Of a DNA stretch of 64,000 nt, positions 10,114 through 20,039 are shown piece after piece. Within the stretch, counting starts at the first letter, position 1; each line of letters starts with the position of its first letter. The stretch spans positions 58,880,756 to 58,944,755 of the forward strand of contig CM060731.1 of the NCBI GenBank assembly GCA_030704615.1, in the 5' to 3' direction. The notes under the pieces are model-generated. The model saw only the letters and a list, made by a program, of their open reading frames with translations, did no database searches and was not told the origin of the DNA. The stretch is from Takakia lepidozioides. Taxonomy: Eukaryota; Streptophyta; Takakiopsida; Takakiales; Takakiaceae. The translations under genes were made by a program, and so were the position numbers.

Positions 10114-11982
10114 TGGACTGAATTGGAGAGTGTCCTTGCAAGGTCACTGAAAAATGCGTACGTGCAATACCCACATGGCACATATGCTATACACAGGGTG
10201 AGGAAAATTGGTCTCACTGACCCCACACATGTTCGCCGAAATGCTGGAGCCCGAGCTCATTCAAAAAGACGTGGCAAAAACAAACCCGAACATGGTATCG
10301 CCTCACTATGGATGTGAATGGTGGAGGTGATATACGAAGTAAGTTGTCCTCCCCCATTTTCCTCTGCTCATCCTTCCCCAATTTCCAGTCATCTTTCCAC
10401 ATGGATCTATGTATGCTTCTGCATGTTTTTCTTGGCAGTCAAACATCAAGCTGGATTTTGGCCCATGCCAAACGCTTCTTCATGGAAAGTGAGGGGCAGT
10501 TAAAAACATTGCAGTCATTGACTGAGCACTTGAAGGAAGCCGGGGTCAAGTCCAGAACCAAATACAAGTCAAAGCTTGTGAAGCTGGTGGCCATTGCAGA
10601 TCCGGCTCTTGGAAAGGACTTAATCCCCGAGATTGCAAAACATTATTCTCGGGCCATGCAGCCGACCATGCAGCTGGAGAAACTACATCACCTGTCAACG
10701 ACATGTGTGGAGGCGAAAGAGAAGGTGAGGTTTCAATGCACTGAAGTTCCTTCCTAGCAATAGCCACTCTACTTCTTGCTCCTGACATTGGATCGGAAAT
10801 TGCAGACACGGTGGCTATCGATCTAGAATGCATCGGAGAGTATAAGGACCATGTGGTCTTTTCCACTCGAAGTTTCCGACCCTGCAGTGGATGTCTGGCT
10901 CAACCGCATGACTTGGTGGTTCCAAGTAATTCAAGGTACTTCCACCCAATTGCTTTGCTGGCATAAATTCTGTGAACGACTATGGGACAATGCATGTTCG
11001 AAATGCAGGTAATGACGAATGCGAAGGACCAAGTCATACTACATACAAATTCGTTCGGCTTGTACGTGAAATGGGATGGAACATAGACATTGGAAGACTA
11101 CGTGACATGTTTCACATGTGCGTACAAGGACAACCTCTTCGCCAGGGAGCTGCAGACAACAAGAAGGAGCATGGAGTTTACATATCAGGAGGGGGCGGGA
11201 AAATCAGCAATGCGAATTGTGTACAGGTGAAGCCCAGCTCCCGTTGTATGCAAAAGTTTGGATATGAGGTTTGCCTGGGAAATGCGGCACCGCATTTGTA
11301 CTTTATGTTTTCGGTTGCACTCTGCGAATACATTGGTCATAACTTGTGCTCATGCATGTTGACTGTCTTGCAGGTATATGAAATATGTGCTACTTAAGAC
11401 AGGGGCCCTGGCGCAAGAGCCCCCGTTCTTCATGGCTTGGACCGTGGCGGGCCCAAGCTGTGTCTACACACCAGAGATGCAGAAACAATGGCATGCCGCG
11501 CATCTCGTTGGATGCCCGTGGTACCTGGACATGTCTGACAGACTTGTTGACGAATCGGAGAAAGATCAGCACACGAAAGCGGAGGAGAAGAGAAGGGAAA
11601 GACGTGTCCCTGCTGGGCCTGAGTCGGCAAAAGACGCTGTTCTATGGACCATCCAGAAAGACAACTTAGATGGCACAGAAGACGGTGGATGCAGCTATGC
11701 AGGCTCAACAGAAGGGGTCGAAGAAGAGGACTTGCCAGCAAGGAGCAGCAGTTGTGACACCCAAGAAGACAAAGAAATAGAAACAGAAAGAGCAGCAAGA
11801 GGGTGAAGAAGAGGACTCCGATGGAGACTTTGCAACCAGCCCACCCCCCGAAACGCAGTCAAAATCCCCTGCGCCCACCGTTGTCACCAAAGGGACGAGA
11901 ACAGGCTTAGCAAAAAAAGGCGCTCTTCAATTCCCCGGGGGGGCACCCTTTCGAGCCGGTGGAAATGAAGAGGCCGAAAGTG
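10114..11982 (+). pseudogene. Middle exons of the candidate ParB-like gene
   Basis: Several protein-like pieces follow one another on the plus strand, separated by candidate GT-AG introns of about 80-110 bp. They are ELESVLARSLKNAYVQYP with HGTYAIHR (10114-10200), MLEPELIQKDVAKTNPNM (about 10243-10298), a helical lysine-rich exon (KYKSKLVKLVAIADPALGK, about 10439-10726), EVSDPAVDVWLNRMTWWFQ (near 10870-10925), HTNSFGLYVKWDG and CAYKDNLFARELQ (11010-11160), and an exon from 11374 with MKYVLLKTGALAQEPPFF ending in an acidic, lysine-rich tail. A 105-bp intron at 11269-11373 carries another palindrome copy at 11280-11297. Frames shift and stops occur, so the gene is decayed. None of these segments was recognised by itself. 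The 3' end is cut by the solo LTR at 11988. Confidence 0.35.
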
Positions 11983-12981
11983 AAGCCTGTCGAACGGCTT
12001 TTACTCACCCATCTCTTCGCTATCCGAGGTGGAAACTCCAAGATAGAAAAGTTGGATATTTCTAAGCACTCAGCCCGCTCAGTACAATCAGTCATGACCT
12101 ACAGCTAGTGAATCATGGTTGTGCTTTCCATTTGTATTCCTTCTTGTCATCATGTTATCAATTCAACTTATCTGATACTGAAGCATCAGATTGCTTCAGT
12201 ATCTACTTAACTCCAATTAATCATGCATTCATTTCACAGCTTCACTCATGTCTCTCTACACAGTGTGTTTGTATCGAATAAATATCGGATTATGATTTAT
12301 CAGGTATCAGGCCAATGCCATGGTGACTCTAATCTGCCCTACAGTTTCACTACAACTTTGCATGTAACAAACATCTACTGTTCATCTCTCATCCTTCTTC
12401 GTGCTCTCGTTCTTGCTCTCCGCCTGATCTCCTCTCCTACATGACCAAGAAACGCTCCCCGTGAAGTGTCCCTCTTTCCGTTGCCGCTCCCCTTATCTGA
12501 CCGCAAGCTGTTCTAACCACCTAACTAATTAACCGTCATCCCTGTGTAACACGTTCCTTCTCTGCAGTGTCGTTCCCTCAGTCGTTCCCTGTCAATGATA
12601 ACTGTTCCCCATGTACTGTGTCAGGTTGTGTCAAGCTGTGCCGAGCTGTGACTGGTTGTGTAAGGCTGTGTCGGCTGTGTCAGGTTGTGACTGGCTGCGT
12701 TGGCTGTGACGGGCTGTGCGAAACTGTGGCGGCTGTGACTGGCTGTGGCGGGCTTGACTAGTTGTGACGGGCTGTGCGAAGCTGTGGCGAGCTGTGACGG
12801 GCTGTGTTGGGCTGTGGTCGGGCTGTGCTGGCTGGTAGGTGTGTTGTGTTGGGTGTGTAACCCCCTAAAGCCTGCTGCTGCCACCCCTAAGGCTCCTGTT
12901 GGTCTCAGTCTGCGCAAAAATTAAGGGTACCCCACAGAACCCGTAAAAGGTCTAAGTCCCAAGCAGCCCTCTAACAAAGCC
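11983..12981 (-). mobile_element. Solo LTR of the 47-60 kb retrotransposon, with TSD
   Basis: Read on the minus strand, 12976 down to 11988 (989 bp) starts TGTTAGAGGG and ends at TGTCG (reverse of CGACA). It matches both LTRs of the element at 47371-60458 along its length, including the CACAGCC minisatellite (here about 12620-12870 as GGCTGTG). It is flanked by a perfect 5-bp duplication, AAGCC at 11983-11987 and again at 12977-12981. No internal retrotransposon sequence remains, so this is a solo LTR left by recombination between two LTRs. It sits inside the low-complexity exon of the candidate ParB-like gene. Confidence 0.95.
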
Positions 12982-14150
12982 ATAAATAGGAGTTCAGTGT
13001 GTGAATGAGAGTTTCTTGGCGGCTTTGGATGGATGGCAGCCAAGTTGGCATACATCAAGACCATGGAGGGTATGAAGGGCAGAGCACTGAAGAAGGCGGC
13101 TGCCGAAGAGAGCCTTCCGACACCCCTGGGTTTTCGAAGATGGTCTCGTTCTTGAGAAGGTGTGTGCACGGAAGGATTGCAGGAGGGGTGGAAAAGCCAC
13201 CGAGTGGTCTTGCGATATGATCATCTTGGATCTTCGGATGGAGAGCCTGTGGAAGGATTGCATGCTTTACCGTCTTGGAATAGGTACTCCGAGGACTTTG
13301 GGAAAAAAACAATCGGGCTTGCCCGCATGGTGTTGGACGACAGAGGCTGTGTTTGTTGTCCTTAGCGAGCAGAGGCAAAACACGGAGGCAGGAATTGCGA
13401 AGTGGACCCTCAAGAGTGTCATCCCAATTCTGAAAAAGAAGTGGACGTGCATCAACACATTGGGCCTTCGGTCGGAAGGGAAGAAGGTAATTACGACATT
13501 GGCAATTTCCTTTCATTTTGTAAGCTGTTTTGATATGCGGTGGCGCATTCGAATTCTAATTGTTCCCCACTGTGTATGCAGACGAAGCAATTCGATGCAT
13601 ACTGCTTTGTGAAGAGAGACTCGACCTTGCTTTCCGGAGGATGGATTGTTGGTTGACCCGAATTGCGACCCCATCGATTACGACGTCCTCTTCAACAATG
13701 TTCCCACGAAACTCCTCCCTCAGCCCCTCATTCAATGGATCCCCTGCGGTGTTCACGGACTCGGAGCCCTACCTTCATCCAGACAACTATGGAGGCATGC
13801 ACTGACTTGGAGGGCAGAGTGCTGGACCTAATATGTTGAACATGTATGCAGATTTTGGTACTATATTTGTTTCTGCGAATTCTCATTATGTTCAAATTCG
13901 CCATTTCTCAAGGGCCATGTTTTAATGAGTGGATGCCATTCTAACAGGTGCCTCAATGTGGGCTGGGCGGTTTTCCGACCGCACCTCTTCGCCTACGAGG
14001 AGGACACATCCGTTTGGGGATCCCATCTGGAAGGGCTTCAACGGAATGTGAAGGCTCCCATCGCAACCACAGATTCCTCGGAGGATTCGTTGGACTCGGA
14101 GGAAGAGACAGTGGACATATGCCGAGAGAAACCCGGAATATGAGTGAGTG
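12982..14150 (+). pseudogene. Possible methyltransferase-like C-terminal part
   Basis: Downstream of the solo LTR the plus strand again reads like protein in shifting frames. The pieces are GWMAAKLAYIKTMEGMKGRA (about 13028-13085), EWSCDMIILDL...ESLWKD (13200-13258), KKTIGLARMVLDDRGCV (about 13305-13358), VVLSEQRQNTEAGIAKWTL (13355-13411), a 95-bp intron at 13487-13581, FDAYCFVK (13590-13614) and VFRPHLFAYEEDTSVWGSHL (about 13972-14030). The order strand-DL-x-M, aromatic helix, L-D-D-x-G-x-V-V-V-L-S is the arrangement of motif IV onwards in class I (N6-adenine/MT-A70-like) methyltransferases. No clear SAM-binding motif I is visible and the DPPY-type motif is altered (DLRM), so this is only a hypothesis. 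ParB-like domains fused to methylases are known in phages and bacteria, which is why the pairing is interesting. Confidence 0.3.
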
Positions 14151-14399
14151 CAAACATTGTAAGTTTGCAAAGCCTTCTGGGTGATTTTTTCTTACACGCA
14201 TTTCTGGATTGTGGTTCTCATTGGTCTGGTGAGTGATTGTTATGTGCAAGATTCCAAGATCCGGGTCGAAACCAGTGGCGCCTACATTTCTTGCCACGTA
14301 GAATGTCCTGTTCTTTGCGAGGAATCGACTTCATGAATAGCCAGTGAAGGACTACTCTCCCTTCCTAGTTATGCAGCTAAACTTGCAAAGACAGGATTA

Positions 14400-14818
14400 G
14401 ACGATGTGAGAATCCAGTTAAAGTAGAGCTGATTTTGGAGAGGGCTAGGGAGGACAGAAGGATGCGGAAATAGCTGGCAGCAACTGAGACAAGTAGACGA
14501 GTGCGGAAGTATGTATGTGATTCAGCGGAAGAGAGCGATGCAGACAGGGAGGACGACGACCCAACGGAGGTGAGATGGTCAGTTCCGCAAAGGAAGATGG
14601 GATTTTCGAAAGCCCTGCCAACGACCAGTCCGCTAGACATGAAAAAGGCAATGAGGGGGTGGAAGGGGAGCAGGACAGTCAAGGACGGTAACGATAGTGA
14701 TGATGATTCCAAGATTGGTAGAATTTTAAATACTCTTTGTATATTTACATTCTCTTCCAGAATATATAAAGGGAATTTCTCCACGCTGTTGATGGTTCCT
14801 TCTCCCATTGGCTTCTAA
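14400..14818 (+). other. Acidic, lysine-rich open frame, possible gene tail
   Basis: An open frame (ATG at 14501 with readable text before it) encodes an acidic stretch (DSAEESDADREDDDPTEV), a basic stretch (MKKAMRGWKGSRTVKDGND) and ends at 14818. It has the same low-complexity character as the N-terminal exon at 8743 and may be its 3' counterpart. No domain is recognised and no splice connection was proved. Confidence 0.25.
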
Positions 14819-14853
14819 ATGACACCATCTGTGAAACCACGTTCTTCCCAAAA

Positions 14854-15110
14854 CCGGAAATACGGCGCCGCATTTCCATGTCGGAACGGAAAAACGGAAA
14901 TGTGACAACTGCAAATACATCGTTTTGGAAATGCGGCGAAATTTCGATGACGGATATGGAAATCCGGTGCCGCATTTCGAATTCAAAGTATGGAAATGCC
15001 ATGTCAAGAAAGGAAATGTGGTACCGCATTTCCGTTACGACCAGAACGGAGGAGTGGGAGTTGCCGGAAATCACTGCATGGAAAGAAATGAAATGGGTGC
15101 CGCATTTCCG
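14854..15110. repeat. Second palindrome cluster, irregular spacing
   Basis: Several copies of the same palindrome or its half-sites occur. Near-complete ones are at about 14854-14877 (ATACGGCGCCGCAT core), 14958-14979, 15012-15035 and 15089-15110. Decayed copies or half-sites are near 14896, 14927, 14992 and 15066. Spacing is irregular, unlike the array at 6549-7569. It lies just after the end of the decayed gene. Confidence 0.8.
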
Positions 15111-15449
15111 AGCCTTGGGCATGTACATGTTTCCGTTTACTCTATATGGATTTATCCTTGACCTCAGGACTCTGATATCGCTGACTTGATATATTCATGG
15201 GATAGACATTGGTAGAAATGAGATCACATTCTAAACAGTGGCCAATAACAGCAGTTCATTGAATACAATGAAACACAGCACACAGAAGTAAGGGACAATG
15301 GGTTGTTTTATTGATCGAACACGGTGTCTCACATGAAGCAAGTCCAACCAAATCTAAGCCCTTCCGCCTTCTACATGGGGTCACCAAGTCGACGGAACTT
15401 AGATAGCCCTCAAAACGAGGTCAATAGTGACGCGGCACCTCCAGGTAAA

Positions 15450-16294
15450 CTACATTGTGGTCGTTCTGGTGCCCTTGGTGGAGCTGACGACAATGGCATG
15501 CCCATCAATGATACCACCAGCATACATTGACAAGGTCACTGTGGCCCTCATGTGCCCTTGCGACTCGTCTTCGGAACTCAGCCGAATGTCTCCATACACT
15601 GGAAGAGTGGAGTGAACTCCACGAATATAGTTTTCCCCCCGATGCGTCCTCAGTCCTCCCTGGTCCACTGGCACATTCCACCACCAACGCCAAGTTGAGG
15701 CCGTGCGTGATTTATCCGGCATCCCATTCCAGCTTGGTATATCGAGGTCAACAATTTGCAGCACCCACGGGCCGCATTGACCCTCGACCTCACCTCTCTC
15801 AAAGCGGTAATAGTCCTCCAAATACTCCATTGCGCGCAATGACTCCCGCTTGACTCCAGAAGCGTCAGTGAAAACAGAGAGCCAGATAATGATGTCTCCT
15901 GATTTGGGTTTGAACATCGCATAATCGTGGTCATGATAAGGGCAGTCAGCAGGATTGCGGCTGCAGGGCATCCTTGCAAAAGAGTAGAGGAGTACGCTGA
16001 AGGACAACAGCTCCTGGATGGAGGAGGCAGCAGCGCGATGGCATGAAGTAGAGAGGAAGGAGATGTCAATTTGTTTGCAAACACTTCAATTCCTCACTTA
16101 CACTCCAGGGCACATTTAAATTTCCCCTTACCGGAACCTGCACTGATGAAGATTGGCTGGTCCATGAATGTAGTTGTTTCATTTTCGTTCCGTGCCATGC
16201 AAACTATGGGCCGTAAGTGCCAGGTGGGGATGGACTTCGGTGGCAGATGACAAACTATTCCCCGCGGTTCATCCACCACTGGTGTGATGAACAC
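15450..16294 (-). CDS. Unknown gene A of a head-to-head pair
   Basis: Read on the minus strand, a first exon candidate begins at ATG 16294 and runs to about 16130, where a GGTAAGG donor occurs. The main exon runs from about 16017 (after a TCCATCCAG acceptor) to 15450. Its product contains FARMPCSRNPADCPYHDHD, SGDIIIWLSVFTDASG, a RFERGE segment and VYGDIRLSSEDES. The same segments occur in the same order in the plus-strand gene at 16307-16857, so the two are diverged paralogues. No family was recognised; cysteine and histidine spacing (C..N..DCPYHDHDY) hints at metal binding but is not a known finger. The main exon is open without internal stops, so this copy may be functional or recently lost. 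Exon boundaries are inferred. Confidence 0.4.
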
Positions 16295-16306
16295 GTTACA
16301 CGATGA

Positions 16307-16857
16307 TTGGTGGGTACGTGGGACCTAGATGCTCCATTAATGGAGCCCTCACCGCTCTTCCGCTTCTCATCATTTCAAAAATTAAATGGCTTCGTTGCTG
16401 TCTGCAAGGTCATTGTCATTGACAACAAACATGTCCTCAGGGCCTCCTTTGCAAGGATGTCGTGCTTGCAGAACCAGGATGACTGCCCTTATGGAGGCTT
16501 CGATTATGCAATGTATTCGGCCACATCTGGAGACATCGTTATCTGGCACCCAGTTTTCACAACAGATAGTGGGACGAATGTGGAAACGTTGTCAGCTTTT
16601 GAGTATATCCCAGGCCACTACGCCTTCGAGCGGGGTGACGATCTTGGTATGAGGAGTCTGTGGCTCCCGCGCATCCTTGATTCCGATTTTCCCAGCTACG
16701 ACGGGCACCATGCAGAAGAATGCGCACTGTTATGCTGTGGGTGGACTCCATCGGAGAGACGTATACTCCTGAACGAGTGCGCTCCTCTTCTTCATTGTAT
16801 GGGGACATTTGCATTGGTGTGGAGGACGAAAAAATGAAGCTTTCCATATTCGAATGG
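16307..16857 (+). pseudogene. Unknown gene B of the head-to-head pair, frameshifted
   Basis: The plus-strand frame from 16307 to 16837 encodes FARMSCLQNQDDCPYGGFD, SGDIVIWHPVFTTDSG, AFEYIPGHYAFERGDD and ILDSDFPSYDG, matching gene A at 15450-16294 segment by segment. Near 16735 the matching text moves to another frame (RVRSSSSLYGDICIGVEDE corresponds to VHSTLPVYGDIRLSSEDES in gene A). This copy therefore has a frameshift or an unrecognised small intron there. The first part (before about 16409) does not match gene A and may be upstream sequence or an intron ending at CTGCAAG. Function unknown. Confidence 0.4.
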
Positions 16858-16937
16858 TGGTATGATTGAAGGCACACATTGTGGTGACCTCACAGGGGTG
16901 GTACAACGGCTTCACCCAGTTTACCTGGAGGAGCCCG

Positions 16938-17441
16938 ATGACTCATGAGCTAGTTTTCAGAGCAGTTGAAGTCCCGTTGACAACGTGACTTGTATTCAGA
17001 AGGCACAGTGCTATAGCTTTTGTGTTGCAACCATCAGCACACTAGACGTGCTTCAAATGAAATTCCTGCGGATCAATAAAAACCCATTGTGTCCCTCTTT
17101 TTTGTTTTCTATTCTGTATCCATCGTTCCCACAATGCATCATTCCTCATTTCGTTTCGGATTGGGAGCGGGGGTGGATTTTGGAAGTGGCTGGTAGGCTG
17201 TAATGGGCGCCCATTGTACAAAGCAGTACCACCCTACCATTCCCAAAACATTGCCTTTCAACATGTAATTCTATAAAACATTGCCCAACCTCCTTCATCG
17301 GGAGGTCATTGTCCCCCTATGACCGTGACACCCTCAACCCTATTCTCGTGGACAATAATTTCCGTAAAAAAATCCTGCTCATTTTTTTTTCGACACTTAC
17401 GACTCTGCTCATGGCTCATGCCACTCATGGCTCATGGCTCA
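16938..17441. repeat. Possible third ATGAGC / GCTCATGG element
   Basis: CTCATGAGC at 16937-16945 and a run of CTCATGG words at 17405-17441 (CTGCTCATGGCTCATGCC, CTCATGGCTCATGGCTCA) resemble the ends of the elements at 4247-4497 and 7951-8571. The left boundary is weak. The interior has no recognisable gene. Confidence 0.3.
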
Positions 17442-17445
17442 AAAA

Positions 17446-19720
17446 TACGCAGCCCCATACACACGAATTGGAAGGTCAACGTACATGGAGTACAAAAAGC
17501 TCAGTAAAGAGGGCTGTTTGTCATCTTTCCACGGAAATCGTGGTGTCAAGCGGCCTCGACCAGGGACACTCCAGGCAGAGGGGAACATTATATCCATTAT
17601 CAATGCCAATACTGACCTTATGCCTCACAAAACACTTTGCATTGGTGAGGGATGTCGGGATATTTTGAGAATTTTGCCACCCCAAATGAGTTGGAAGAGA
17701 ATTCGAGAGGAGTCCAACGAGGTGACTTTTATTCGTTGTCCCATTTTCCTTTTTCAAAATACTGTGACTGAGTTTATTCTTGTTGATGCCATCATGCTTT
17801 CTTGTTTTTCCACTTTGTAGAATGGCAGTGGACGTTGACATTATTGGGGAGTTGGGTGCAGACAAACAGACTTCTCGGTTTGAAAGGAGTCTCGCAGCCA
17901 GCTGTAAGCCGTATACGGAATCGAATATTTCCTAACGTGGAGGTTCGAAAAATCGGAAGCACCTTTGCTAAGTGCATAGAATGCGAGATGTTGAAGGACT
18001 TGATCAAGAAGTCAACTAAGAGGAGTCCCGAATAGGTCGCAACATAGCGGCGGCGCTTGATTTTACACTTGAGGCAATCAGATCATGCATAAGCCTGTGA
18101 CCATACCTGGAGGAATGAGTCCGTTATGATTCCGGAGGAGTTCCTGTGTATTCACGATAAGATGGATCATCGGAAAACGGCTATTTCGAGGCTACAAACC
18201 ACGAACAAGATGGTCTCAGGATGGGGTCAGTTGCCTGTCTCATTGATAGGAATGGTTACGCACAGACACAGTGATGGGGCTTACGCTCAATTTACTCTTA
18301 AGTTCTGGAATGGCAATTCAAATTTCACAATTGGGTCGCTGGCTCGGTGCCTGCGCCAACTGGAAAAGCCTATATGCCGAGAATCCATGAATATTTTTGA
18401 CACTGAAGTTCAAAATGATTTTTTTGAAACGCTCATGAGAGGTAAATCGAGATGTTTGGAGGCTCTGAAAACCGGCAGGCCGCAAGATAAACGTGGTGCT
18501 CGACCACTTCCTAGACGACTTTATTTGTAGATGAACAACTCTTCCAATGACAATAAGAAATGAATGGATGCTTTGTATTCTATCCCTTCTCACTGCCAAA
18601 GATGTCTTTGAAGAGATCCAGCTTGGTTTTCTCATGGTCGGGCACACCCATGAGGATCTTGACGGATTCTTTAGCTATCTCTCGAAGAAGCTAAAGGACC
18701 GCAGCACCTACATTCTTCCAAATTTGATGAGATCATTCATGATCTCCCCAAGATATGCAATTCATTCCTCAAATTATTTAGGAGGTTCCTGACTTCAAGA
18801 AGTTTGTTAAGGGTTGTATTCTTGATAGAAATGAGGCTTTGGTCGGGATCTCAGATATGCACGTCTTTTGGTTTTTTAAGGATGCGGATAGCTGACCCGT
18901 TATGAAGTACAAGAAGTCAGCTACTGATTCGGAGTGGTTTCCTATAAACTCCACCAGCGTTAGATGTGGAAGTCCAACCCTGATGGGATTCCCAATCTCC
19001 CTGGAGGAGACCCAGATGCCGTTCCAAGAAGACCGATATGGGGAGTCGAGGACGACTCCTCCGAAAAATAGTCATTCACAAAAAATGATATTAAGAAATA
19101 CAGAGATTTTTGGACCAAAGGAATGTTGTTTGACGATTATTACCCGGGTGTAATGGAACAATACGACCAATACTGGGGAAATATTCTCGCTGAACTTGAT
19201 AAGCCAATGCATGACATTCCGGATCGTATTCAGCTTCTTTAGGGATTTTGGCCTAAAACAAATTGGTCCTCAAACCATCAGAGGGATGGCATCCAGCCAC
19301 AGATACTGAAAGATATGGAAGATGAGGATGAAGTTCCAGAACCTTACTGTGGCCTTAGGTTGCGAGCGTCCAATGATACCCTTGAATCCGTTCGAGGAAT
19401 TAAAAAGGTTTTTTGTGCTCGTTTGCCCTCATGACCCAACGACGTGCCTGGTCTGGATGGGAATGGCAATTTCAGATGTCATCCGAGAAAGAGAGGATCC
19501 TAATTTTAAGAAAGTGAAGGTGGAGTGGTGGAGACCGAAGAAATGAGGAAATCCCTCAGACTTTGAGAGGTACAGGGACTGTTGGTCAAAAGTTTGGGAG
19601 TACAACCCGTCAGATCTTGCTCAGTGGTCCACGTGAACAATGTCGGTTGGACAATGCCGCCACGAAAAAATATGACAAGAAATAGCACATCTACAAATAT
19701 TCGTGTGGGGGATTCTGGCT
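17446..19720 (+). pseudogene. Decayed DUF7869-type protein gene
   Basis: Plus-strand pieces in changing frames resemble the DUF7869 family, which is widespread in repetitive, transposon-like genes of algae, invertebrates and non-seed plants and has no established function. The diagnostic parts are IHDKMDHRKTAISRLQ (18150-18200) and LGFLMVGHTHEDLDGFFSYLS (18625-18690), the latter matching the family's G-H-T-H-(E/N)-D-(I/L)-D motif. The C-terminal segment is CLVWMGMAISDVI...KVEWWRPKK (19447-19543), with continuation to about 19720. Upstream text (SWKRIREESNE, 17690-17720) may be its N-terminal side. Stops and shifts near 18015, 18528, 18790, 19151 and 19545 show it is dead. Histidines and acidic residues of the motif are intact. 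Whether the family is a transposase is not settled. Confidence 0.55.
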
Positions 19721-20039
19721 TACAAAAAAGAGAGTGCCCCCCGCAAAAAAATGTTGGCACAACCCCTGGAGTCTTTCTTTTCCATCCGGTCTAAATGTTT
19801 TTTTCCAATGTCTCGTCATTGCGCCAATTCCAGTCCGTCTCTCAGTGCTTGCACTTGACTCAAGCCAAGTCTCCAACTGAGGTATCCCAAGAGGAACCTT
19901 ACCCTATCATTATTGTCATACTTTTCAATTTGCCACTCCTTAACTTATACCTCTCATGTTCTCCTCTTTTTCCTGGACCTCTAAGCGAGTTGATGTCTAC
20001 TAGCACAACGGTCTCCATGTTTGTTTTGTCCATTTCTAA

